NCBI GenBank assembly: GCA_023853785.1
Contig: JAJIRX010000032.1
Coordinates: 62,001-126,000, forward strand
Length of the DNA: 64,000 nucleotides
DNA from: Psilocybe azurescens
Lineage: Eukaryota > Basidiomycota > Agaricomycetes > Agaricales > Agrocybaceae
Direction: 5' to 3'
The notes under the pieces are model-generated. The model saw nothing but the letters and a program-made list of their open reading frames with translations, had not been told where the DNA came from and searched no databases. Position 1 is the stretch's first letter. The number at the start of each line of letters is the position of its first letter. Position numbers and translations under genes: made by a program. Of this stretch, positions 47,483 to 58,547 are shown one piece after another.

Positions 47483-49695
47483 ATGGGCGACGACTATCGT
47501 AAGTCTGCCTGGGTTTCCACTTCATTTCATTCCTTTTCTTCAATATTATGTACACTGTAAGCTCATGGTGCACATTTCTTTTCTCTGCACCATGTCCTTG
47601 TTTTCACAGCTAGCGAACAGCAGCAGCACGGAGCCCTACGTTCTCTGGCATTCGTCCATCTAGCACTGTTAGCATTATAGCGCCCGTTCCAGCCTACAGT
47701 CCTCAATGGCCATTCCATGTCCCTTCCAGCATACTAACCTTTTCAGATTCCAAGGTTTACTTACCTAGCTTTCCTTTTTCTTTCCCCTTTTCTCTACAGA
47801 ACGCAGCAACGGCGGTGGGCACCGTGGTGAAGACCGACACCGCTCCTCAAGAGATGATCGTGGGGGACATCGTGTAGGGGGAGACCGTGGTGACCGCGAA
47901 TACAGAGGTGACAGGGACAGAGGAGATAGATACGGGGGTGACAGGGATCGAGGAGGGCGGAGAGGTGGTGACAGAGACCGCGGTGACAGGTATAGCGGCC
48001 GTGGAGGACGAGACGACGACCATGGCGGAAGACCCCCAAGGCATGACGACGACCGTCGACGCGACCATCGCGCTCCCCGAGACGACGACTTTGGCCCTCC
48101 CCGTGGCGGGCATGGCAGAGACGACGGGGCCCCTCGTGGTGAACGTCGTGGTGGAAGACCAAAAGGCCGAGATGGTATGGGCACTCCCGAAAGAAGGTCA
48201 CCGACACCCGAAGGTGCCGTTCCATTGTCGCAGAGGAAGCGCAAGGCTTCAGGTTGGGATGTCCATGCTCCTGGATATGAGCAGTACACTGCCATGCAAG
48301 CCAAACAGACTGGTATGTTGGCATTCGCTATCACTACAGACAGCACTAATTTTTTTTCATAGGTCTCTTCAACCTTCCGGGCGCCAACCGCACTCAGATT
48401 CCACCTATCCTTGGCATTGCAGGCCTTCCCCCACCGATGCCTGTCCAGACGTTTGGCATGGGTATTGGCGCCAATCCTAACTTATCTCGACAATCTCGTC
48501 GTCTTTACATTGGAAGTATTACTCCAGACGTCAACGAGCAAAATCTTGCCGATTTCTTCAACTCCAAGATGATTGAGATGAACATCGGCACCGGCGGACC
48601 TGGAAACCCCGTCCTCGCTGTCCAGTGCAATTACGAAAAGAACTATGCATTTGTTGAGGTAATTCCTTTTATAACGTATTATAAACTTCTTTTAACTGGA
48701 TGCCTTAGTTCCGAAGTGCGGAAGATGCAACTGCAGCAATGGCCTTTGATGGAATCATCTTCATCAATGGTCCTCTCAAAATCCGCCGTCCCAAAGACTA
48801 CGGCGGCATGGAAATGTCATCTCCTGGTGTCCATGTCCCCGGTGTTGTGTCTACTAACGTCCCTGACTCTATTAATAAAGTGTTTGTGGGCGGTCTCCCG
48901 ACGTACCTCAACGAAGAAAATGTCATGGAGCTCCTCAAGAGTTTCGGCGAGCTGAAAGCGTTCAATCTCGTTCGAGAAAATGGAACCGGCGCGTCTAAGG
49001 TGAGCAACGAAACTTCATCTTCGTGTTCTTACACCATTATTTATATTATATTATGTCTGTTGTCACAGGGCTTTGCTTTCTTTGAGTACGTCGACGCTGG
49101 CGTTACTGACGTCGCCATCCAGAGTTTGAACGGAATGGAACTCGGAGACCGATATCTTGTTGTTCAACGCGCCTCAGTGGGAGCCAAACCCGGAACCCCA
49201 GGTCTCTTGCCCAACCCTAACTTGCCCTACGACCAGTTCGAAATACCTCGGCCCATCATGCCAGCTGGCAAGGACCCGACAACTGATGCTCGCATTTTGC
49301 TGATGTTGAACATGGTCACAAACGAAGATCTCGTTGACGACGCAGATTATGGTGACCTCTATGAGGACGTCAAGGAGGAGTGCTCTAACTACGGAGACGT
49401 GGAGGATTTGAGAATCCCACGACCTGTCAAGAAGGACAAGTCCAAGTGGGGCGAGACGGGCATCACCGCGCAGGATGCAGCACGATTGGACGAGGCTGCA
49501 GGTGTCGGTCGTGTGTATGTTAAATACAGCAATCCTGACGATGCCACTAAGGCATTGAACGCGCTGGCTGGAAGGTCCTTTGCTGGCAGGTCTATCATCG
49601 CTACTCTTCTGAGCGAGGATAGTCAAACTACTCCGCCCTTGAACTTAATCTTCGCTCCTCAGCCCGACGCCCCACCACCCCTTCCTACTTCATGA
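47483..49695 (+). CDS. U2AF2: U2AF large subunit, splicing factor
   Basis: Binds the polypyrimidine tract at the 3' splice site and recruits U2 snRNP. Exon 1 is only MGDDY plus one base (47483-47498), followed by a 301-nt intron. An RG/RD-rich region (47800-48180) replaces the usual RS domain. Next come the U2AF35-binding Trp (KRKASGWDVHAPGYEQY), then RRM1 (RRLYIGSITPDVNEQNLADF to NYAFVEF), RRM2 (NKVFVGGLPTYLNEENVMEL to GFAFFEYVD) and the C-terminal UHM (DLYEDVKEECSNYGDVEDLR to GRVYVKYSNPDDATKALNAL). It ends LNLIFAPQPDAPPPLP. Reading frames are intact. Confidence 0.94.
47499..47799 (+). other. long first intron of U2AF2
   Basis: At 301 nt this intron is four to six times longer than most in the window. 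It carries a perfect branch site TACTAAC at about 47732-47738, a long pyrimidine tract before the final CTACAG, and earlier CAG-ending pyrimidine tracts, for example TTTTCACAG at about 47602-47610. Alternative acceptors are therefore possible. Confidence 0.5.
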
Positions 49696-49972
49696 GTTCC
49701 ATTTCTCTAAATTTGCGTATGTAGGATATAGCAGGGCTCGCCTGATTTGTACGCCCTTACTCATTGCTTTCGTTGGGATTTGATAATATATTTAAATATG
49801 GTGAGCCAGAGCAATTCCTCGTCGAAGGACACTGTCAGAAACATTCTCTCTTCCGCGCATTACATTAGAATTGAAGCATATTCTTGAATTGATAGATGTG
49901 TTCAAGATATAAAAACATAATATATACAGTTTATTTAGACGAAGCCCCTTGAATTTTGGACCGCTATTGTTT

Positions 49973-52086
49973 TCAGTGGTGGAACAACCTCAAAGTGGTG
50001 TGCGCGAAGGCCATGCTATGCTCATCCGCCGCCTTGATGCATTCAACATCCATCACGCTGCCACTGGGAGCAGCAGGTATTTGACACCGCTCTTCCTTGC
50101 GCGGTGGACGTTATCAGGGAAGGGGGAAGAATGCGTCGCTCGAACACGACACGCCATCAAGCTGGGCTGCCCATGCCTTCTTCTCCTCTGCCGTGAGTGG
50201 CTCTACAGGTCCCTCAAACAGGCTCTCCCAGTGGGTCTTTTCGCCACCTTCGAGCTCCTCGCCGGAGACGTACAAATCAATGGCATTGGCCTTCTCTGCT
50301 CTCTTGACACCCTTCTTGAAGGGAAGGGCGAGGACGCGGGGTGGTGACGGAGCCACCAAAGATCGGCCTTACTGCCTGCCAGACGCGTGCAGTGGATACG
50401 CGATTGTTGACCAGCGCCGATTCCGATGATGGATCCGTGGAAAGCGTATGCGACACTATTGGATTGGGTGTACTTGAGTGCGAGGGTGGCTACAATCAAA
50501 TCGGTGATGGCCCCCGAAGGAACCTCCTTGTTTTCAGTGACGATGTTCCCGAACAATTTGTTGTCTATTTTACTGTTGTTCCTCTTTTGTTGAAGGTGAA
50601 CACCGTAAACCTGCTTGGTTTCAATTTCGGAAGGAACGTAAGTAGGGTCAATCTAAACAGTTCCTTTCTAAGCTTCGGCCGAGAAAGTTGTGAAAGGAAA
50701 ATAATACCTCGAGGACGCAGTACTTGCCTCCTTTCTTCTTTTGGAGGACATCCAAAGCCTCAGCGCTATATCCTGGAGCGATGATTCCGTCCGAAACTTC
50801 ACGCGAGATGATTTTGGCTGTAGCAAGATCACAGGGTGCAGAGAGAGCGACGAAATCGCCGAAAGAAGACATACGATCGGCGCCTACAAAATTATTGAGA
50901 ATACATCTTCTCAAGGACAAAAATGACAGGACGAACCGCGGGCGCGAGCATACGCCGACGCAAGTGGGGTCAAGGGCTCCTTGAGGTCGTCGACACCGTA
51001 AACCTTCTTTTCAGTTTCGTCGAGTTCAACGCCCACGGCAGCACCGGCTGGGGAAACGTGCTTGAATGATGCAGCAGCAGGGAGGTTCAATGCCTCCTGC
51101 AACTCTTTGACGAGGGCATAAGAGTTGAGAGCGTCCAAAAGGTTAATATATCCAGGGGATCCACAAAGAACTGCATTCAAAGGTTGGTAAGAATTATCGA
51201 AAAGAGCAAGATTCGGCGAAACCTTTGAAGGGAAGTTCTCCTTCGACGACGAAGGCCTGTGCAGGTTTTTGGTGGGGATTGGCGCCATATCTCAACGCTA
51301 TCCTCTGGACAGGGGCAGCCAACTTCTCTGCGGATAATTCTGCACTGGCATACTGTTCTCTGAAATAACCACTAATAGCCTCATCGTACTGTGCGGTCAT
51401 TTCGAATGCTTTCAAGGCCAATTTGCTCCGTAAATTCTGTCCGACGTCACCTTGACCCTTCGTCCATGCATCGACAAACTCCTTGTAATCGGCGGGGTCA
51501 GAAAGGACGGATACACGGGCATGGTTCTTAGCCGCCGCACGAAGAAGAGTGACACCTCCAATGTCTATCTCCTCAACAGCATCTGCGAGAGTGCATTCGG
51601 GTTTTGAGATGGTAGAAGTAAAGGGGTAAAGATTGCAGACGACGATAGAGATAGGGGATATGCCTTGAGCTTTGAGGTCTTTCTCGTCGGATTCGATATT
51701 GCGAGCGAGAATACCTGAGCGGTGACAAGTATTTTTAGGTCAGTCTTGAAGTCATACACAAGAACTGACCACCGTGAACGGCTGGATGGAGAGTTTTGAC
51801 TCTACCTCCCAACATTTCCGGAGCTTTGGTGATATCAGAAACATCTCTGCGCAGAGATTAGAGATAGTGATATGTAATGAAGAAGAAGAAAGGCGCACTC
51901 GATTGGAATTCCAGCGTCTCTGATCTTTTGGCTGTTCCTCCTGAACCTAGGAGGCGCACGCCAGCTGCCAAAAGGCCCTTGGCAAGGTCCAAAGATCGGT
52001 CTTGTCATATACAGACAGAAGCGCTAGAATATGTCAATATATAGTCAAGATGCTGCTAGGGGGTCCATACCGATAGGTTGTGCCAT
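49973..52086 (-). CDS. ADE16: AICAR transformylase / IMP cyclohydrolase
   Basis: Bifunctional PurH-type enzyme for the last two steps of de novo IMP synthesis. Exon 1 is MAQPI, joining [11 protein letters not shown]; then [31 protein letters not shown] (MGS-like IMP cyclohydrolase domain), [30 protein letters not shown] (transformylase), [33 protein letters not shown] with the catalytic Lys-His pair, and [17 protein letters not shown]. The end is [19 protein letters not shown] then TTLRLFHH at 49973. Five frame breaks must be bridged: missing bases near A run 51991-51993, T run 51926-51929, G run 50338-50341 and at about 50074, and an extra base in G run 50122-50126. This is the most damaged gene in the window, yet every domain is conserved. 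Confidence 0.93.
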
Positions 52087-54392
52087 GGCGTTGTAGAAAG
52101 GAAGGTTGGAAAAAATGAATCAAATCGGATCTACACATAATAGGCAATAGATTAGATGACCCTCCGTGGGAAACATCGTTGGCTTCCTACCTCTGTTTTG
52201 CCCTTCGACTCCCAGATAGACTCTCAAGATCTCATTGTTCTGCCCCCTTGACTCCCAGGAGAAGTAATCCATGGTATTGGGTCGGCTCTCGTTGTTCTGA
52301 GTTCTCCTCCTTCGACTCTTCACATTGCACAAAGGTCGCCCATTCTCCTGGGTTGGTTCTCATTGTCCTTCCCGTGCTTTCATTACCCGCCCCTGCTTTG
52401 CTCCCCCAATGCCCCCGTTGCCTGTATTATGTTCTCATCATTCTCGCCCGTCCTCTCGCTGTCTGTCCAGTGCTCTCGCTCCCTAATCCCGAATGACGGT
52501 CTGTGATTGAATATTCGGACCCTGTGCCGTTGGTCTTTCCGTGCTCTTTTGCGACCCACGATACTCTTCATTCTGCATTGACTTTGGATGTCATCAAAAT
52601 CCCTCGCTGCTGCGCACAAATTACATCCTTACATCAAGGAGGATTTTTGGTCGTGTCGTGTGGAACCCCACTCCAAGATCCTTCCGACAATTATATGTGT
52701 CCTTTCTTTTGTAACAGAATGCCCATCACGGTTCTCCGCGCTTTTACAGATTCCCACAGTGTGATCTACCTTGCAACATTGTCTGCTGTACTTCTCGTAC
52801 TTCATAAATTGAGCCATTCATGTCTTGAAAATCTGAAAATTATACTTCTTGGTCCCATTGACTACGTGATTCGCAAACCTACAGTTGTGGCCACCTCTGG
52901 CTGAATCTACCTCAGTGCACACAAGCGCCCATATGTGGGTTCGACTCTCAAATCGAGTGTCTTTTCTTCCACTCAACGAATTATGATATGTATTACGAAG
53001 TGTAGATGGCTAAAACTTGACTTCCATTCACTCTTCCACCAACTCGTCGTAACTCCACGGAAACTATTGTCGTCGTTATGTTCCCAATGTGGTGTGACCA
53101 TCTGTCTCCAATTAGGTCATGACATCGTCAAAAAGGTGTGCTAAGACATCCGAGTCTATTTGCAAGTGCACATAGGAGGATATTATAAACGACTACGGCG
53201 AATGTATGGATACATAAATCACAAAATTCTTCTCTATGAAAGAAGCACACTTTTTGTTCTTTTCGCTGGCTTTAGACTGAGGAGGCTTTGGGAAATTTAC
53301 CCTGAGACATCACAAAGCTTCAGCTGTTGAATCACGATCAGGACTGAACAAATATAATTATCTTCCCCCTAAAAACCTTGCCTCTCTTTATATCTTTCCT
53401 TCCTATTCCTTGCCAGTAACATTCTCACTCCTCCTTCTATCCGAAGCGCCAGGTTTTGTACGACAACGCTCAGACACCTCCTTCCATCCGAAGCGACAAG
53501 TCTCGCACGACAACGCTCAGATAGATATCCCCCTTTCGAAATGATATGCATTGGGCCATCGTAGTGCTCACCCTCTCTCGACTCAGAGGCGTACATCGAC
53601 ACTTAGTGCTAACGCTCGTTACACATGTCGACGTAAATCTACATAATCACTAGAATTTAAAGAGCTGACCTAAGTAATCAGTTCCATGGCCTGCCTCCCG
53701 CGTCTAAGAGCTGCCAGCTATCGCAACGCAACAGGGTGTCCTATTCCAAGTCGCATCTGCATCTCACAAGGCTGACTCTTCCCTTGACTCTTCCGCCGCT
53801 GCTCAAGCCTTGCCGTCGACATATTTATGTGAAAGTGGCCAGTCGAGAGATTTTCATCACGACTCCTGACACATATTAGCCACTCGAAGTAGGAATATGG
53901 ACCCACAAGTTTGAACACAAAAGAGAAAATAAATTGAAAAAGGAGAAAAACAAACAAAGAAGCCCAGAAAAGGTGAGACAAATATGAAAACAAGTTCTAA
54001 AAACTAAACAAATTAAAAGTGGAAGAGGAGGAGCTTGAGAAAGCAAAGCCAACATTAAAATGGCCAGGACATACAAATAGGGGTTGAGCAAGGCAGTAAA
54101 ATGGTGAATTTGATGACGTGGTAACGCTACTGGCATAATAAGAAAAGTAAAACATCATCATCGCATTATACTATGCCTCCGAACTTGACGAGATTGAACG
54201 AAAGCGATAGTCTACCAACACAGAGTAAGTTGAAAGTAATTTTTAGGTATCGATCCAGACAAAGCGGCACTACTAAATCGCGCGTCCCGATTTGGTTTAA
54301 AAGTGCTGATGTTGTGTCAAGCATCTGAATATTAGCGTGGCGCCGGGGCAGTACCCTGATGCGCTGACCGTAGAACTTCTCTTCTTACCATT
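52087..54392. other. gene-poor stretch between ADE16 and amidase
   Basis: About 2.3 kb without a gene I can support. Open frames at 52179-52496 and 52503-52904 have no recognisable domain and fit chance. The sequence holds a two-copy 47-bp tandem repeat, scattered CTCCCAG/TCATTGTTCT-like partial repeats at about 52206-52400, and an A-rich, purine-biased tract at about 53910-54060. It may be decayed mobile or duplicated DNA; no terminal repeats or transposase motifs are seen. Confidence 0.5.
53430..53523 (+). repeat. tandem duplication, 2 copies of 47 bp
   Basis: Copies at 53430-53476 and 53477-53523 share CCTCCTTC, TATCCGAAGCG (or CATCCGAAGCG) and ACGACAACGCTCAGA. They differ at about seven positions and have no indel. 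Confidence 0.85.
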
Positions 54393-56839
54393 ATGTGGCC
54401 GTTTTCCGCACCCAATGACGCAGTCATCAACGAAAAGAGACAGCAGCGCTCTCAAGCACTCGCGGCTGTAAATCAGGATATCTCACCCACTCAGTCAGTG
54501 TTCTTGAAGGCTACAGGTTGGTCGGATATTCCCTGCATTCAACAAACGTTCAATCATACTCACTATTACAATTGTCAACAATAGCTTCAGACATCGTATC
54601 ACGTATTCAGAAGGGAGAATGGACGGCTACGGAAGTCCTCGAAGCATACATTACTCGAGCGGCCTTTGCACACGCCAAAACAAACTGTTTGACCGAAGGT
54701 AGCGTTTACTTTATGCTTTTAGGAAGCTTAATAACTCAAGCTTATGTTTAGTTATGTTGGGGCCTGCCAGGCAGCGCGCGCAGGAACTCGACGAAGAGTT
54801 TTCCAAGACCAAGCGTCTGAGAGGTCCTCTTCATGGCGTTCCTGTAGGAGGCATTCTGCGAATTGCTATATGAGTGCTTAACCCTTTGCTTTCTTTAGAT
54901 AAGTATAAAAGAGCAATGTACGCATCACTTTTTGCAAGAGTACAGAACTATGCTGACCCTCTTTTTAGTTGAGATCATTGGCGTCGATACGTCTGTTGGC
55001 TTTTCTCAATGGGCAAACAAGCCAGCCACAACTAATGCCGATGTACGTTGTAAAACATGCGTGTCTTCCTCCATGCTCATCAGGGATCGACAGATTGTCA
55101 ACTTCCTGTCGGACGCTGGTGCTGTTCTCTTCGTCAAGACCAACATACCCCAAACCATGTTTGCTTTTGAATGCTCGAATCCCGTGTGGGGACGTACGAC
55201 CAACCCCTACAATGATCGTTTCACTTGCGGAGGCAGTTCGGGAGGTGAGGGGGCCCTTCTAGCCATGGACGGCTCCGCAGTAGGCATCGGCACAGATATT
55301 GGTGGCAGCGTGCGCATACCTGCTGCTTACTGTGGCATATATTCCCTGAAACCGGCAAGTGGAAGGGTTTCGTATCAGGGTGCAAAGGTGCCAAACACCC
55401 CCACTCTCCCGGAAAACCGGTTATTGACGATATGGCATTCCTCAGGACCCGTGCCCGGCTTTGACGGTATTGTAACTGTTGCTGGTCCCATGGGACGGTG
55501 CGCATCCCACATGCAATTCCGCGTGTTTTTCCATAATTGATCTTTCATTCTTAGATCTGTTACGGACGTCAAACTTGTATCTCAAGTTCTATTTGGAGCG
55601 CCGAGCACTAACCATTCTATTCCTCCACTTCCTTTCCGAGACGTTAAATTGCCGTCTAAACTCAAGTTTGGTTATTATACGTCAGGCATGTATCCGCTTC
55701 AATAGGGTTCAGAGAAAAGGCTGACTATCTTCGTAGATAACTACATCAAGGCATCGCCGGCTTGCAAGAGAGCTGTGATCGAAACAGTCGAAGCGCTCCG
55801 TGCAGCTGGCCATGAATGCGTAGAATTTGAAGTGCCTGATGGTAAGCCTTCAAACCAAGTCAACCCCGGTTGACCTCACATGTCATTTTTTGTGCATAGC
55901 GAATGTTGCTTTCAATCTTTTTGCCGCTATCACTTCAGCGGATGGCTACAGAACGATGCTTAGCCACCTGGGGCCTGATGCAAAGGTCGCAAGCCTCACC
56001 ACTAAGTCTCAGCGTGCCACTGACACAGAATCCAGGAAAGCTCTTTATTCTTGGCTACCCTGGGACCCAAAGTTCCTTGTACGTATCGCCACATGTTTCT
56101 GTATAGCATCCTTGGTCATCTCAACTTTTTTGAAGCATTTGTGCGAACATTTGCATCATGGATCATGGAGTCTTTCGTGGGCGACAAAGTCTTCGCTGAT
56201 ACCATCAGAGCTAGCAAAGCAAAGAGCGTCGGCGAGTATTGGAAGCTGATTCACCAGAGAGATCAATACGTCAAGACTTTCATCGAGATAGTGAGTTCAG
56301 GAAAAAGTAACGTCTAAGGAGTTTGCTCAACATCCCTTGATCGCTGTAGGTGTGGAAAGCTCACGACTTCGACAGTATCATCGCGCCGGTTCAAGCCATA
56401 CCCCAATTACCTCATGGGTAAGAGCTAACTTTGACACCCATTGATATCAACAACCACCTGAGCGATTTCCGAACATTTAGTGGATGCGACAACTTCTCGG
56501 TTATGGCAGTAGCTACTGTCCTCTATAATGTTCTGGATATGCCTGTGGGATGTCTTCCGGTGACCCGTGTCGACGCAACCAAAGACAAGCTCACAGACGA
56601 GTGGACCACTGGTCCTGGATTAGGATCTCGTTTCCTGGAAGGGGGGGATATACAGGGGAAAGAATCCGTTATATGATCCCGAAGCGTCGCAAGGTATGCC
56701 GGTCAACATACAAATTGTCGGCAAGAAGTGGGAAGAAGAGAAGGTTGTCGCTATTATGGATGTCGTCGATAATGCGTTGGGCAGAGAACGTGGGTTTGGA
56801 CCTGGAGCTTGGGATGCTCACATGAAGAAGAGTTCCTAG
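54393..56839 (+). CDS. amidase-signature hydrolase (FAAH/general amidase type)
   Basis: Ser-cisSer-Lys hydrolase of amides. It starts MWPFSAPNDAVINEKRQQRS. The catalytic Lys is in VSIKEQ or ISIKEQ after GPLHGVP, reached through an intron at 54850-54898. The signature is GGSSGGEGALLAMDGSAVGI then GTDIGGSVRIPAAYCGIYSL with the cis-Ser and the Ser nucleophile. SDNYIKASPACKRAVIETVE and a C-terminal VNIQIVGKKWEEEKVVAIM block complete the fold; it ends AWDAHMKKSS. About ten exons. One intron (55686-55736) has a GC donor. An extra base in the G run 56641-56647 shifts the frame before NPLYDPEASQGMP. The substrate is not predictable. Convergent with COX23. Confidence 0.88.
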
Positions 56840-56954
56840 TTAATATATCTTAAGTCGCGATGCATGTTATACTGGTATATACCCGATTTTTCCTCAAATA
56901 AACGACCCCGAGTGCTGTGGCTTCATAGTTTAGAAGTTGATGTCATGTACAACC

Positions 56955-57342
56955 TCATGCTTCCGGCTTTCCTGCTCGCCTGTCGTCTTTCCTTTGTTTA
57001 ATCTGTAGGTAGATGTATAAGTGACTCTTACTACTCGAATTTTTATCTCTCTCACCCATGTGCTCTTGCAATCCCTGTATGCCTGAAAGTATTCGAGGCA
57101 AGCATCACGATCGTAGTCGTTACGATTCAGGCAATCCAGAGACGCCTTGGACGCAGCTGCACATGGACTTTGGACACTTATGATTTCAGAAAAGAATAAG
57201 CATACGCAGGATTAGAAACTTGCTCGATAAACTTGGAGCTAACATGACGACCCTAAAACCAGTGAATGCGTCGAGACATTTTAAAACAGTCCTTAATGGA
57301 TACATACAGAAAACTGCTCTCTGTAGTTGAGAGGTTTGACAT
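56955..57342 (-). CDS. COX23: mitochondrial twin-CX9C protein Cox23 / CHCHD7
   Basis: Intermembrane-space protein imported by Mia40 and needed for cytochrome c oxidase assembly. The core is APCAAASKASLDCLNRNDYD then RDACLEYFQAYRDCKSTW, giving C-x9-C-x10-C-x9-C. After the last intron (donor after STW, acceptor CTACCTACAG) the end reads IKQRKDDRRAGKPEA and stops at 56955-56957, typical of Cox23. A 38-nt intron (GTATGC...AAAG) precedes PCAAAS. The most upstream exon, MSNLSTTESSF at 57342-57305, joins HVSSKFIEQVSNP only if one base is missing near its donor, so the N terminus is less sure. The exons are too short to be noticed as open frames. Confidence 0.8.
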
Positions 57343-58547
57343 TATCCTCTGGTTTCGGTATTGACGCCAAATCTTCTTGGGGCATAATGAATATAAAGGA
57401 GAACAGAGACTCTGGGGCAGCACTTTCGGTAGTTGTGAACAGTGACGACAAGGAAAAAGTGGAGGTAAACCAGAATGTGGGGCGTGAGAATCCTCGATTG
57501 TACTGCGACAGCGGACCTTCAACTTGCTAACACAGGGGTTTTCTCTCAGTTATTGCCTTGAAAGTTGGCTCATGTGCACGATCATGTACGACACGATAAG
57601 GTCCTGACTGCCTTCGCTAACTACCGGACAGATGCTGACAATTTACTATTATCTGCTACTGTTATCAGTCTTACCCTGTTCACGATAGGGCAATATCTCT
57701 TTCTCCTGAGACTTACGATTTCCAAATCCTTCTACACACCGGTACTGAAACGGATTATCGACTCTTACACGGCGCATTTGACTCCTCACAGTCGCATTCA
57801 TTAAACAGGCCATTTGATGGCTTTCATCCCCCAACACTCATAAATGCCATGTGCCCCGAGGCGTTATTTTCTTGTCCTGATAGAGTACCAAGCTCAATGT
57901 CGGCATTTGAGAATAATGATCACTTTCAACTTAGGCAGACCCCCCAAAAAGCTGTATCTTATATTAATGTCGTACTTGTATGCTTAGAAAAACAAGTTTC
58001 AAATTTAACTGTACCATACGGTCCCCAAGTACTCATCATAATCTCTTTTAAACTTGTTTCAAACAATCAACGGTTACTATGTAGAGTAACGGCCTCTTCA
58101 TGACACTGACTTTGGGGCCGCTTGCACTATGTTTAATAACTTATTAAATCAAAAAACATTACGCGTCGAACCTTCATATGTAAAATATGGTGTAACACCA
58201 CCTCCAAGTAACTGCTTCAAGTTTTAATGATCAAAACACACTGCAGTCTTTGGTATCTAAATCTCTCCTTTTGGGGGTATCTTGATGGACGCCACACACG
58301 AGGTTACCACATGTCCGCTATTTTTGGCATAAAGACGATAAATCTAATAAGAGATCGTCAATAGATTATTCTAACAAGGCTCAACATTAGTTCTTTATCT
58401 ATGATAAAAATAAAATAACATCTACTCTAGGTCTAGGACGTAACTTGTCGTAACATGGTCTTGGGTGGTCGTGTACGCTACTAGAATAATAAAGTACCCT
58501 TAAAAAAGTTTAAGTCGTCATTGGGACCTCTGCAGGCCCAAGCTCAT
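57343..58547. other. intergenic, no supported gene
   Basis: About 1.2 kb that is AT-rich, especially after 57950. Short open frames such as 57565-57804 and 57849-58103 show no conserved features. A 10-bp inverted repeat (AAACAAGTTT at 57990-57999, AAACTTGTTT at 58050-58059) could form a stem, but nothing else marks a mobile element. Confidence 0.45.

Noticed and set aside
47765..48346. 193- and 176-codon open frames opposite U2AF2 with SR/RS- and Pro-like composition
   Set aside because: They are the complement of the RG/RD-repeat exon of U2AF2; no start context or splice support.
52925..52970. tRNA-like T-arm GGGTTCGACTC
   Set aside because: No matching acceptor, D or anticodon stems could be folded around it.
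57040..57180. Plus-strand segment reading ETPWTQLHMDFGHL, reminiscent of a retrotransposon integrase
   Set aside because: The similarity is a few residues only, and the opposite strand encodes the Cox23 twin-CX9C core precisely.
57990..58059. 10-bp inverted repeat AAACAAGTTT / AAACTTGTTT as a MITE end
   Set aside because: Too short, AT-rich, no target-site duplication and no second copy seen in the window.
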